NCBI GenBank assembly: GCA_007124045.1
Contig: SLFX01000023.1
Span: 1 to 44,852, forward strand
Reading direction: 5' to 3'
Length of the DNA: 44,852 bases
From: Candidatus Delongbacteria bacterium
Lineage (GTDB): Bacteria; UBA4055
Below are positions 23,811 through 32,148 of the stretch, in pieces. Under the pieces are notes generated by a model, which ran no database searches, was not told the DNA's origin, and saw nothing but the letters and a program-made list of their open reading frames with translations. The number at the start of each line of letters is the position of its first letter. Position 1 is the stretch's first letter. A program made the position numbers and the translations under genes.

Positions 23811-24575
23811 ATGAAAAACAGATCAGAGATCACGAAAGATTTAAACAAACTTATGTACGCCGAAGAAAAAGTAATTGCTGTATGGGAGGGTGGTTCTGTT
23901 GCTACCGGATTTGCGGATGAATACTCCGATCTGGACATTGTTATTGTATGCGAGGATGATGCGGTTGAAGAAATATTTTCACTAATTGAATCTCATCTTG
24001 AAAAAAGTTACGGGATAATTAAAAAATACAGAGTTCCCGAGCCGGCCTGGCACGGTTTTTCCCAGTGTTTTTATAAAACCGGTAATGTGCCCGGATATTT
24101 CTATTTCGATGTGGCTGTTATCAGAAGGTCTGTTCCTGATAAGTTCACGGCAAAAGACAGACACGGTGATCCAGCGGTGTGGTTTGATAAGGAAAAAATA
24201 ATAGATACTTCGCCTACTCCTGAAGAGAAGGTTATAGAAAAAGGCAAAGAATATTTCAGACATATATTTGATTCAGACTTTTTAATGGAAACAGAGCTTA
24301 AGAAAGCGATCGCGAGAAAGAATTTTACTGAGGCTTTCCAGTCATACATCAGAGTTATGAACGGATGTCTTGGAATACTTCTTAATCTTAAATACCGTCC
24401 GTCCAGAGTTGATTTTGGCCTCAGGTACGCATACAGGGATTTTCCGGAAGACGAGGTTAAGCTTCTGACTGATTCTTATAAAATTAACTCGATTGATGAT
24501 ATTGAGTTTAAAGCCAGTAAGGTACTTAACAGGATAAATGAACTGAAAAGCGAACTCAAACCCGAATGGTACTGA
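23811..24575 (+). CDS. Nucleotidyltransferase-domain protein
   Basis: A 254-residue protein with an N-terminal polymerase-beta-like nucleotidyltransferase motif, GGSVATGFADEYSDLDIVIV (residues about 27-46), whose aspartates bind metal. The rest is helical, like the C-terminal halves of streptomycin/aminoglycoside adenylyltransferase relatives. A resistance role cannot be claimed; many such proteins are uncharacterised. AGGAAG sits upstream of the ATG, and 24 bp separate it from the PLP enzyme. Confidence 0.8.
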   Translation: MKNRSEITKDLNKLMYAEEKVIAVWEGGSVATGFADEYSDLDIVIVCEDDAVEEIFSLIESHLEKSYGIIKKYRVPEPAWHGFSQCFYKTGNVPGYFYFDVAVIRRSVPDKFTAKDRHGDPAVWFDKEKIIDTSPTPEEKVIEKGKEYFRHIFDSDFLMETELKKAIARKNFTEAFQSYIRVMNGCLGILLNLKYRPSRVDFGLRYAYRDFPEDEVKLLTDSYKINSIDDIEFKASKVLNRINELKSELKPEWY

Positions 24576-24673
24576 AAACGATCTGAGTAACTTAAACCTA
24601 TGTTAAATCTATTTGACTAAATTCCGTAATTTTTTATTTGCTTTTCCACTCAGGATAACTTAATTTTAGCCCC

Positions 24674-25693
24674 ATGGAAAAAATCGGGTTTTCAATACTG
24701 ATAATTGTTTTTTTGCTGCTTTTTTCCTGCGAAAAAAACAACAATCTCCGGATAAGCGGTTCGTTCAGCGAATTTACGACCGATATATCTGTCATAATTT
24801 ATGATGTAAGTCCCAAAGATACCGCAAAGGCATTCGAAGCTCTGGAAAAAGCAAGAGGCATTTTTTCATACTTCAACTCTGAGATGAATTCCTATGACGA
24901 AAGTTCGGCTCTCTCAAAGCTAAACATGGCTGAAGCGGGTGTTAAAACAGAAGTACCTGTATCTTTAAGGAGAATCCTTGATATCTCCAGAAATATTCAT
25001 GAATATACTGACGGGGCTTTTGATGTTGCGGTTCTTCCTCTGGTAGATCTCTGGAGAAAAAGCATAACAGAAACCGGAAGCATTCCTTCGAAAGAAGAGA
25101 TATCCCGAATCCTTTCCATATCAAACCTTGAATGCTATGTTTTTGAAAACGATTCTTTCACAGTAGCTGACCCTTTATGCAGGATCGGTCTTGGAGGAAT
25201 AGCAAAAGGTTACGCCGCCGATTCTGTTTCCGCTTACCTGAAAAGCCGAGGTTTCAGCGACCATATAGTTGATGCGGGCGGAGACATGACAGTTTTTTCA
25301 AAAACTCCCAGAATGATAGGCATAGTTCATCCCAGAAGAAACGGTGAGATGATCGACACCTTATTTGTCTCGGCGGGGTCTGTGGCTACATCAGGTGATT
25401 ACGAGAAGTATTTTGATTATGAAGGCGTCAGGTATTCACATATTATAAATCCATTTACGGGATACGGCATATCTGACTGCGCGGCCGTTACGGTCGTTTC
25501 CGAAAAAGCGTATCTGAGCGACGCTTTCGCTACAGCCGTTATGGTCATGGGAAGGGAAAAAGGCAGGATTTTAATAAAAGACAACAACCTTTCGGGTATT
25601 ATATATTATCTTAACGAAGCAGGCGAAGTTGAAAGCGAAAGGATCAATATGTCCGGGTATATGAAGACAAACTGCGGAGGCGGAGCTAAATGA
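24674..25693 (+). CDS. apbE: FAD:protein FMN transferase, lipoprotein
   Basis: A 339-residue ApbE. It starts with a lipoprotein signal (ILIIVFLLLFSCEK, lipobox Cys19) and so is anchored outside the cytoplasm. Family motifs are visible: GGIAKGYAADSV, the DAGGDMTVFS block, SAGSVATSGDYEKYF, YSHIINPFTGYG and LSDAFATAVMVMG, which includes the metal-binding Asp/Thr region. It attaches FMN to Ser/Thr of target proteins such as Rnf/Nqr subunits, none of which is in this window. The start codon has no clear Shine-Dalgarno sequence. It overlaps pyrK by four bases. Confidence 0.95.
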   Translation: MEKIGFSILIIVFLLLFSCEKNNNLRISGSFSEFTTDISVIIYDVSPKDTAKAFEALEKARGIFSYFNSEMNSYDESSALSKLNMAEAGVKTEVPVSLRRILDISRNIHEYTDGAFDVAVLPLVDLWRKSITETGSIPSKEEISRILSISNLECYVFENDSFTVADPLCRIGLGGIAKGYAADSVSAYLKSRGFSDHIVDAGGDMTVFSKTPRMIGIVHPRRNGEMIDTLFVSAGSVATSGDYEKYFDYEGVRYSHIINPFTGYGISDCAAVTVVSEKAYLSDAFATAVMVMGREKGRILIKDNNLSGIIYYLNEAGEVESERINMSGYMKTNCGGGAK

Positions 25694-26496
25694 AAACCGG
25701 AATATATTTTGAGACCGAAGCCGAAATCGTAAGCCGGAAAGTAGAAGCTGAGGATATTGTTTCCTGCGTTCTTAAAGCGGAAAAAACCGCTGATACTTTC
25801 AAACCGGGCCAGTTCATTACTGTCCAGGTGACCGCAAAAAACCTTTCCGTTCCCGTACTTAGAAGGCCATTCGCAATATCGTCAGTTGACGGCGATAAGA
25901 TCGAGTTTATTTTTCATGTAGCGGGAAGAGGCACTGATATTCTTAAGGAGAGTATAAAGAACGGCAGAACTCTTAAGATACTAGGGCCGCTCGGGAACGG
26001 TTTTGATACAGGAGACCTGTCGAAGAAGAAACTTCTGATAGCCGGAGGAATAGGGATTGCACCCATTAAAAGCCTTCTTGAGTATTATGACGCCAAAGGA
26101 AAGCCGGCGGTGCTTTTATGGGGCAACAGGACAGCCGGGGGATTTTTCGACACTGATCATTATTCATCAAGATCATCTAAGTTCGTAAAAGCGACAGACG
26201 ACGGATCGGAAGGATTTTCCGGTAATGTTGTGGACGCTCTCGAATCGGGCGAAGTTACTTCGGGAAGCGACCTGTCAGAATTCGATATTTTCGCAGTCGG
26301 TCCCGAACCTATGATGAGAGCCGTTTCGTCATACCTTGACGGAATGGGCCTTGAGTGCCAGGTGTCGCTTGAGACGCCTATGGCGTGCGGCATGGGAGTT
26401 TGTCAGGGATGCGCCGTTCAAAAAAAGGACGGTTCGGGTTACCTGCTCGTATGTAAGGACGGGCCGGTTTTTTTCAGCAGTAAAGTGAAGTTATAA
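25690..26496 (+). CDS. pyrK: PyrK-like dihydroorotate dehydrogenase electron-transfer subunit
   Basis: A 268-residue ferredoxin-reductase-like protein. LRRPFAISSV binds FAD, AGGIGIAPIKSLLEY binds NAD, and the C-terminal [2Fe-2S] ligands are in CGMGVCQGCAV plus Cys in LLVCKDGPVF. That arrangement is PyrK, which feeds electrons from NADH to PyrD type 1B. pyrD is not adjacent, which is odd because the two are normally neighbours; it is presumably elsewhere or the protein serves another flavoenzyme. It is coupled to apbE (ATGA overlap). Confidence 0.88.
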   Translation: MKTGIYFETEAEIVSRKVEAEDIVSCVLKAEKTADTFKPGQFITVQVTAKNLSVPVLRRPFAISSVDGDKIEFIFHVAGRGTDILKESIKNGRTLKILGPLGNGFDTGDLSKKKLLIAGGIGIAPIKSLLEYYDAKGKPAVLLWGNRTAGGFFDTDHYSSRSSKFVKATDDGSEGFSGNVVDALESGEVTSGSDLSEFDIFAVGPEPMMRAVSSYLDGMGLECQVSLETPMACGMGVCQGCAVQKKDGSGYLLVCKDGPVFFSSKVKL

Positions 26497-26517
26497 ATTT
26501 CGGAAAATGATCAGTTT

Positions 26518-27534
26518 ATGGAAGAGAACATTAAAATAAAGACCATCCTCAGCGGAATAAAACCGACCGGACAGCTTACTATCGGAAACTATATCGGCGC
26601 GATGAAGAATTTTATTAGGCTTCAGGACGATTATGACGCGCTTTATATGGTGGTGGACCTTCACGCGCTGACGGTGCCTCAGGATCCTAAAGAGCTCAGG
26701 CAGAAAACACTGTCGGTTATCGCTCAGTACATAGCTGTGGGGCTTGACCCGGAAAAAAGCACGCTTTTTATACAGTCGCATGTTACTGGGCACACTGAGC
26801 TCGCATGGGTACTCGGATGCCTGACCGGGCTCGGCGAACTGAGCAGAATGACCCAGTTCAAAGATAAATCGGCAAAACCGGGCGCGAACATCAACGCTGG
26901 ACTTTACACCTACCCAATACTTATGGCTTCCGACATTCTGCTCTATAACGCCGACCTTGTACCTGTAGGCGATGACCAGAAACAGCATGTTGAGCTCACA
27001 AGAGATATCGCCATCAGGTTCAATCACAGATACTCTGACACATTTACTGTTCCCGAACCCGTCATACCAAAAAGCGGGGCGAGGATAATGGACCTTCAGG
27101 ACCCTTTGAGCAAAATGGGAAAAACAGATTCGGGAGAAAGCGGAAGAATAGCTCTAATCGACGATCCGGCTGTAGTCGCCAAAAGAATCAAGAGCGCGGT
27201 TACTGATTCGGGAACTGAAATAATCTATTCCGATAAAGACGAAAAGGCCGGGATAAGGAATCTGCTTACGATCTATTCGAATCTGTCAGGCATACAGGTA
27301 GCTGATCTCGAAGCTAAATATGCCGGAAAAGGTTACGGCGAATTTAAAAAGGATCTTGCCGACATTGTTACTCAGTCACTCAGTCCCATAAAACAGAAGC
27401 ATGACGAGCTTATGAAAAACAAGGATTATCTTGACGAAGTCTTGAGAAACGGAGCCGAAAAAGCTCAGAACAAGGCATGGAAAATGCTGAGCAAAGTTTA
27501 CAGAAAGACCGGACTCGTGCAGTTGAAAAGATAG
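26518..27534 (+). CDS. trpS: Tryptophanyl-tRNA synthetase
   Basis: A 338-residue class I synthetase that charges tRNA-Trp. The HIGH-like motif is TIGNYIGA, the KMSKS-like loop is PLSKMGKTD, and YPILMASDILLYNADLVPVGDDQKQH is the tryptophan/tRNA-binding signature. Length is as expected. The start is 21 bp after pyrK without a strong ribosome-binding site. Confidence 0.97.
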   Translation: MEENIKIKTILSGIKPTGQLTIGNYIGAMKNFIRLQDDYDALYMVVDLHALTVPQDPKELRQKTLSVIAQYIAVGLDPEKSTLFIQSHVTGHTELAWVLGCLTGLGELSRMTQFKDKSAKPGANINAGLYTYPILMASDILLYNADLVPVGDDQKQHVELTRDIAIRFNHRYSDTFTVPEPVIPKSGARIMDLQDPLSKMGKTDSGESGRIALIDDPAVVAKRIKSAVTDSGTEIIYSDKDEKAGIRNLLTIYSNLSGIQVADLEAKYAGKGYGEFKKDLADIVTQSLSPIKQKHDELMKNKDYLDEVLRNGAEKAQNKAWKMLSKVYRKTGLVQLKR

Positions 27535-27549
27535 AATAACGGAGGCGTT

Positions 27550-28920
27550 ATGAACGAAAATATTTTCAGGGAATACGACATAAGAGGAGTAGTTGAAAAA
27601 GACTTCACGAACGGTGTAGTTGTGAACATCGGCAAAGCCTTCGCGACCTATATCAGGAAGGAGGGGCTCAGGAACTGCGTGGTCGGTTTCGATGCCAGGC
27701 TTTCTGCTGATTATCTCTTTTCAACCTTCACCAACGCCTTGAGGGACTGCGGAATTGATGTTACATGCATAGGGCAGTGTACTTCGCCGATCCTCTATTT
27801 TGCTCAGATACACCTTAATGCCGATTCTGCTGTCATGATAACGGGCTCACACAATCCTTCGGATATGAACGGATTTAAGATGCTTACAAAAAATTCCGCA
27901 CTTTACGGAGAAAAAGTCCAGCAGCTTAAAAGAACGATACTTGAAGGTTCCTACGCACAGAGGAGCGAATTTGAGGCCGCCGGAACACTGAAGAACATTT
28001 CGGTCACAGATGCCTATCTCAATTTTTTGAAAAGCAATATAAAGATGGGTGACAGAAAGCTTAAGGTTGTAATTGATGGCGGCAACGGAACGGGCGGAGA
28101 GGTCGCGGCGGAGATAATAAAGAATATCGGGCACGAAGTGACAGAACTTTACACTAAACCTGACGGCACTTTTCCAAACCATCATCCCGATCCCACTGTT
28201 CCTGACTATATGACAGACCTGATCGCGAAGGTAAAAGAGACCGGCGCAGACCTCGGTATAGGATACGACGGAGATGCCGACAGGATCGGCGTTGTCACCG
28301 AAGACGGCAGGCTCATATTCGGCGACAGCCTGATGGCTATTTTCGCCAAAGAGATCCTTTCGAGGAAACCCGGAGCCGTGATCGTGGGCGAGGTCAAGTG
28401 TTCAAAAACCCTCTATGACGAGATCGAAAGACTCGGCGGTAAAGGGATCATGTGGAAAGCGGGCCATTCGCTTATCAAGGCGAAAATGAAAGAAACGGCC
28501 GCAGAACTCGGCGGCGAGGTCAGCGGGCATATATTCTTCAAAGACAGGTTCTTCGGCCACGACGATGCTCTTTACGCTTCCCTAAGGCTTCTCGAAATTC
28601 TTTCGAATACCGATAAGAGCGTGACGGGGCTTCTGTCTCATTTGCCGAAAATGATAATGACTCCTGAGATCAGGCTTGAATCGTGCGATGAGAAAAAATT
28701 CGCTATTGTTGAAAAAGTCACTGAATATTTTAAACGCGAAGGTTATGATGTGTGCGATGTTGACGGCGTAAGAGTCATATTCGATGACGGTTTCGGACTT
28801 ATAAGAGCATCCAATACACAGCCTGCTCTCGTACAGAGATATGAAGCTTCGACACAGGAAAGACTCGATGAAATAATGGACCTTATGCAGACTAAATTAA
28901 AAGAATTTGAACAGTTATAA
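27550..28920 (+). CDS. Phosphomannomutase/phosphoglucomutase
   Basis: A 456-residue alpha-D-phosphohexomutase (AlgC/ManB type). The phosphoserine loop is TGSHNPSDMNGFK (Ser about 100), the metal loop DGDADRIG, the sugar loop GGEVSGHIFF, and the C-terminal phosphate loop RASNTQPALVQRYEA. It interconverts hexose 6- and 1-phosphates; with ManC further along the window it would supply GDP-mannose. GGAGGC sits close to ATG 27550. Full length. Confidence 0.94.
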   Translation: MNENIFREYDIRGVVEKDFTNGVVVNIGKAFATYIRKEGLRNCVVGFDARLSADYLFSTFTNALRDCGIDVTCIGQCTSPILYFAQIHLNADSAVMITGSHNPSDMNGFKMLTKNSALYGEKVQQLKRTILEGSYAQRSEFEAAGTLKNISVTDAYLNFLKSNIKMGDRKLKVVIDGGNGTGGEVAAEIIKNIGHEVTELYTKPDGTFPNHHPDPTVPDYMTDLIAKVKETGADLGIGYDGDADRIGVVTEDGRLIFGDSLMAIFAKEILSRKPGAVIVGEVKCSKTLYDEIERLGGKGIMWKAGHSLIKAKMKETAAELGGEVSGHIFFKDRFFGHDDALYASLRLLEILSNTDKSVTGLLSHLPKMIMTPEIRLESCDEKKFAIVEKVTEYFKREGYDVCDVDGVRVIFDDGFGLIRASNTQPALVQRYEASTQERLDEIMDLMQTKLKEFEQL

Positions 28921-28939
28921 GAAAATAAAGGAGAAGAAG

Positions 28940-29242
28940 ATGGCAAAGAAAAAGATGACGAAATTCGACATCATTAAAAAAGTGCATGAGATAACCGGCA
29001 TATCCTACAAGGAAACAGGAAGCGTTATCAACAATGCTATTGAAGTGATAAAAGAAGGTTTAAAACAGGATTCTGTCATTGAATTGAGAGGATTCGGCAC
29101 ATTCAGGGTAGCTGAAAGAGCTGCGAGAATAGCCTATAAACCGAAAGGCAGAGAAAAACTTGAAATACCTGAGAAAAGAGTTCCGGTTTTCAAGCCTGTC
29201 AAGAGCCTGAAAGATAAAGTTGATAAAAATTCAAAAAAATAA
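28940..29242 (+). CDS. HU-family DNA-binding protein
   Basis: About 100 residues (MAKKKMTKFDIIKKVHEITG...). The HU/IHF core motif is ELRGFGTFRVAERAARIAYKPKG, with the DNA-inserting arm. A dimeric nucleoid protein that bends DNA. ATG 28940 has AAGGAG six bases upstream; the ORF-track start inside the mutase gene is not needed. The lysine-rich tail (SLKDKVDKNSKK) is typical of this subgroup. The next gene, 12 bp on, encodes a tiny basic protein. Confidence 0.95.
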   Translation: MAKKKMTKFDIIKKVHEITGISYKETGSVINNAIEVIKEGLKQDSVIELRGFGTFRVAERAARIAYKPKGREKLEIPEKRVPVFKPVKSLKDKVDKNSKK

Positions 29243-29254
29243 GGGAGGGCTTAA

Positions 29255-29344
29255 ATGCCAAGCGGAAAGAAAAGAAAGAGACACAAGATCAATACTCATA
29301 AAAGAAAAAAGAGACTGAGAAGAAACAGGCATAAAAAGAAATAA
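29255..29344 (+). CDS. 29-residue AURKAIP1/COX24-type basic protein (small ribosomal subunit)
   Basis: Too short for the ORF track. ATG 29255, stop 29342-29344, with GGGAGG six bases upstream. The peptide begins MPSGKKRKRHKINTHKRKKR and is almost entirely Lys/Arg/His. It matches the AURKAIP1/COX24-domain mini-proteins of Bacteroidota and relatives; homologs of mitochondrial mS38 and mycobacterial bS22 bind the small ribosomal subunit at its RNA core. It is followed immediately by a terminator, so it ends the HU operon. Confidence 0.92.
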   Translation: MPSGKKRKRHKINTHKRKKRLRRNRHKKK

Positions 29345-29349
29345 GTAAA

Positions 29350-29376
29350 AAAAAGCGGGTCAATCCCGCTTTTTTT
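29350..29376. terminator. Bidirectional terminator between HU operon and HAD gene
   Basis: AAAAGCGGG pairs with CCCGCTTTT around the loop TCAAT, with an A-run on one side and a seven-T run on the other. It can stop transcription from both converging units. Confidence 0.9.
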
Positions 29377-29382
29377 ATGCCG

Positions 29383-30051
29383 CTATTTTATTGATATTAG
29401 ACTGAGTGATCTTATTATAGTGTGACCGAGTTTACGGATATCATCCGAAGGTTCAGTCAAATCAGGTATCTGAACAACTGTCATTCCTGCATTCAGTGCT
29501 GATCTTACACCGTTGTCAGAATCCTCGAAAGCGATGCATTTTACAGGTTCAACTTCTGCTTTTACGGCAGCTTGAATATATATAGTCGGATCCGGCTTTG
29601 AGTTTTTCACCTGATCCCCTCCGGTGATCACAGAAAAATAGTCTTTAAGACCCGAATTGACCAGTTTTTTTAAAGCGAGCTGAGTATCGGTTGAAGTAAC
29701 TACTGCCATATATGCATTTTTGGATTTAAGAGTTTTTAATAGTTCAAAGACTCCGTCTTTTATATCTACAGGTTCGTTCCCGATCTTATTTCTGTAAAGT
29801 GTGTTCCATTTCAGGTTCACTTTATCATAAGGAATAAATTGCGAGAAACCGTTTTTCAGTATTACATTTCCCTCATCTGTACCTCTGCCTATACATCTTC
29901 TGTAAATACTGAAATCAGGATCGTATCCGTATTCTAAACACACATCTCTGAAGCAGTTCCAGCAAAGTTTTTCTGTATCGAGCAGAAGTCCGTCCATGTC
30001 AAAAAAGAACGCTTCGAAAAAAGCCGTGTCAATTATGATCTTATCATTCAT
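29383..30051 (-). CDS. HAD-superfamily phosphatase, beta-phosphoglucomutase-like
   Basis: A 222-residue HAD hydrolase. Motif I is FFDMDGLLLDTE with the nucleophilic Asp, motif II is VVTSTD, motif III is the Lys in KNSKPDP, and motif IV is FEDSDNGVRSA. The cap region after motif I (subclass I, about 60 residues) is as in beta-phosphoglucomutase and phosphatase relatives. It hydrolyses or transfers phosphate on a small sugar phosphate; the substrate is unknown. It is divergent from rimO and converges on the HU operon terminator. Confidence 0.9.
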   Translation of the reverse strand: MNDKIIIDTAFFEAFFFDMDGLLLDTEKLCWNCFRDVCLEYGYDPDFSIYRRCIGRGTDEGNVILKNGFSQFIPYDKVNLKWNTLYRNKIGNEPVDIKDGVFELLKTLKSKNAYMAVVTSTDTQLALKKLVNSGLKDYFSVITGGDQVKNSKPDPTIYIQAAVKAEVEPVKCIAFEDSDNGVRSALNAGMTVVQIPDLTEPSDDIRKLGHTIIRSLSLISIK

Positions 30052-30116
30052 GTCAATGCCTCCAGATTTAAGCTAAATTTAAGAAAAAATAAGTGTAAAA
30101 AAAATATAAATATATA

Positions 30117-30145
30117 TTGTATGAATTATTCCTAAAGCTTATCAT
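30117..30145 (+). promoter_or_regulatory. rimO promoter
   Basis: TTGTAT (30117-30122), 17 bp, TATCAT (30140-30145), in an A/T-rich divergent intergenic region. The expected start of transcription near 30152 argues against the TTG 30155 start in the ORF track. Confidence 0.6.
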
Positions 30146-30190
30146 TATGCTGTATTGGCTGCGATGAGTATAATTAGTGTGTTTGATAAT

Positions 30191-31492
30191 ATGAAAAAAA
30201 TAAAGATAGTGACCCTGGGATGCGACAAAAATCTGGTTGACAGCGAAATGCTCGCCGGCAGACTTTCGGAAAAATTTGAGTTATCGCCTGATTTTGAGGA
30301 CGGTGAAGCCGTTGTTATAAATACATGCGGTTTCATAGGCGATGCGAAAAAACAATCCGTTGAGGCGATCTTTTCAGCCGTAAGAGAAAAAAATGAGGGA
30401 AAGTTCAGAAAAGTTCTTGTTACAGGATGTTTGATAGAAAGGTATTACGATGAAATGAAAAAAGAGATTGAGGAGGTTGACGGTTTCTTCAGGCTGGGTG
30501 ATTTTGAGGAGATGGCAAAATTTTTCTCAATAGGATCACCTGCTCCGGTTGAGCCTTACCGTGAAAGGATCGCTCTTGAAAGCTCCCATTATTCGTTTAT
30601 CAAAATATCGGACGGCTGCAACCAGAAGTGTTCCTACTGCGCTATTCCGGGTATCAGGGGCAGGTACATATCACGGACAGTTGAGTCGATCTGTTCCGAA
30701 GCGGAATTCATGATCAATTCGGGCGTAAAGGAGGTTATACTCGTAGGTCAGGAAATTTCATCCTACGGTAAAGATTTATACAAAAAACGGATGATATCCC
30801 ATCTGTTGAAAGAACTCTCTAAAATATGCGGAAAAAAAGCATGGATCAGGCTGCTTTACACACATCCTTATCTTGTTGACAGAGAGTTTATTGAAACAGT
30901 GGCTCAACATGAGAATATATGTAACTACATAGATCTTCCTGTTCAGCATACAAGGACAGAAATACTCAGGTCGATGGGCAGAAGAGATACTACAGATTCT
31001 CTATATACAAAGATCCGGATGATAAGAGAAATCATTCCCGATATTGCAATAAGGACTTCGATAATAACAGGATTTCCCGGCGAGACCGTAAAGGTTTTTA
31101 ACTGTTTAAAGAAAGACATCTCTGAATTGCGTTTTGACAGGCTCGGAGTTTTTCCCTTTTCAAAAGAGGAGGGCACAAGAGCTTTCGGCATGCAGGGACA
31201 GATAAGCAGAAAGACCGCCGAAAAAAGAGCGTCCGGGGTAATGGATATTCAGAGAGAAATATCTTATGAGAATAATTCAAAACTGGTCGGAACTGTACAG
31301 ACGGTGCTTATCGACAGGATCGAAGGTCAGTATTCGGCGGGAAGAACATACAGAGATGCTCCCGATGTTGATAATGAAGTGTTTTGTGAAAAAAAACTCA
31401 AACCCGGAAAATTCTGCAGAGTAAAAATTGTTAGAGCTGACGATTATGATCTTTACGGCGAGTTTTTGAGCGAGATGACCTTTCCGTTCTGA
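30191..31492 (+). CDS. rimO: Ribosomal protein S12 methylthiotransferase RimO
   Basis: A radical SAM enzyme that methylthiolates an Asp of ribosomal protein S12. The N-terminal MTTase domain starts MKKIKIVTLGCDKNLVDSE with Cys ligands also in NTCGF and TGCLIERY; the radical SAM motif is CNQKCSYC near residue 142; a TRAM domain ends the protein. DKNLVDSE and AIPGIRGRYISR are characteristic of RimO over MiaB. I chose ATG 30191 because it gives the family N-terminus; ATG 30164 is possible. The 3' end overlaps a convergent gene by 40 bp. Confidence 0.95.
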   Translation: MKKIKIVTLGCDKNLVDSEMLAGRLSEKFELSPDFEDGEAVVINTCGFIGDAKKQSVEAIFSAVREKNEGKFRKVLVTGCLIERYYDEMKKEIEEVDGFFRLGDFEEMAKFFSIGSPAPVEPYRERIALESSHYSFIKISDGCNQKCSYCAIPGIRGRYISRTVESICSEAEFMINSGVKEVILVGQEISSYGKDLYKKRMISHLLKELSKICGKKAWIRLLYTHPYLVDREFIETVAQHENICNYIDLPVQHTRTEILRSMGRRDTTDSLYTKIRMIREIIPDIAIRTSIITGFPGETVKVFNCLKKDISELRFDRLGVFPFSKEEGTRAFGMQGQISRKTAEKRASGVMDIQREISYENNSKLVGTVQTVLIDRIEGQYSAGRTYRDAPDVDNEVFCEKKLKPGKFCRVKIVRADDYDLYGEFLSEMTFPF

Positions 31493-31803
31493 ATCCTGAT
31501 CAGTACCCTGTCTCCTTCATAATACAGATCATGTGAAAGATATTCGTAAACCCCGCCATCTTCGGTTCTGAGAACAAGGTGAAAGCCCTGCCATGTAAGT
31601 ATTTTTTCCGTTATGTTTCTGTCAATTATTTGAGGGCCGTCCTCAAACTCTCCGACAAGAACGCCTCTCTGCGACAAGACTGTAGCAACAGCTGTTCTGA
31701 CCGAAGGTGTTCTTTCCTCCTCAACGATAACAGCTTTTGAACAACCGGCTATAATAAGGAAAATGGTCAATCCTGTTAATAAAGCATTGGTAAATTTTTT
31801 CAT
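31453..31803 (-). CDS. Small lipoprotein, unknown function
   Basis: A 116-residue protein starting MKKFTNALLTGLTIFLIIAGC: a signal peptide with lipobox IAGC. The mature part is acidic, predicted mostly beta (GVLVGEFEDGPQIIDRNI, then YYEGDRVLIRIQNGKVI), with a small barrel-like C-terminus. ATG 31803 (complement) has AGAGGA upstream; the ORF-track extension runs through a tRNA gene and is false. It lies 31 bp downstream of tRNA-Pro(GGG) on the same strand, so it may be co-transcribed with both tRNAs, and its last 40 bp overlap the rimO 3' end tail to tail. Confidence 0.75.
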   Translation of the reverse strand: MKKFTNALLTGLTIFLIIAGCSKAVIVEEERTPSVRTAVATVLSQRGVLVGEFEDGPQIIDRNITEKILTWQGFHLVLRTEDGGVYEYLSHDLYYEGDRVLIRIQNGKVISLKNSP

Positions 31804-31834
31804 GATTAATTCCTCTGTAAAAGATAGATCCAAG

Positions 31835-31909
31835 TCGGGATGGCGAGATTTGAACTCGCGACCTTTTGCCCCCCAGACAAACACGCTAACCGGACTGCGC
31901 TACATCCCG
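31835..31909 (-). tRNA. tRNA-Pro (anticodon GGG)
   Basis: A full cloverleaf on the minus strand: acceptor CGGGATG/CATCCCG with discriminator A, anticodon stem TTTGT/GCAAA with loop CTGGGGG (anticodon GGG, reading CCC/CCU) and T-arm GGTTCAAATC-like (GAGTTCAAATCTC). The C1-G72 pair is typical of bacterial tRNA-Pro. CCA is not encoded. Confidence 0.95.
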
Positions 31910-31944
31910 AACTGGAAAAGTGAGATTATTTCAAACTGCTTTAG

Positions 31945-32019
31945 TCGGGGTGAGAAGATTCGAACTTCCGACTTTTACGTCCCGAACGTAACGCGCTAAC
32001 CGGACTGCGCTACACCCCG
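31945..32019 (-). tRNA. tRNA-Pro (anticodon CGG)
   Basis: A minus-strand cloverleaf: acceptor CGGGGTG/CACCCCG, discriminator A, anticodon stem TTACG/CGTAA with loop TTCGGGA (anticodon CGG, reading CCG) and a standard T-arm. The D-arm is identical to the neighbouring tRNA-Pro(GGG), 35 bp downstream, so the two probably arose by duplication. No encoded CCA. Confidence 0.95.
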
Positions 32020-32148
32020 AATAAAACGGACTGAAAGGTAATAATTAAAATCGTATATTTCAAGTAAAAAATCCGGCATGAAGATTTTGTTTTATTTTGC
32101 CTTTATTGTCAGGAATTCATATATTTAGCCAAATTAATCCGGATCGTT

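Noticed and set aside
26491-27027. 178-aa minus-strand ORF
   Set aside because: It is antisense to trpS with no domain or ribosome-binding site.
31763-31999. 78-aa plus-strand ORF
   Set aside because: It is a read-through of the two minus-strand tRNA-Pro genes; the GWRDLNSRPFAP-type peptide is a well-known tRNA artefact.
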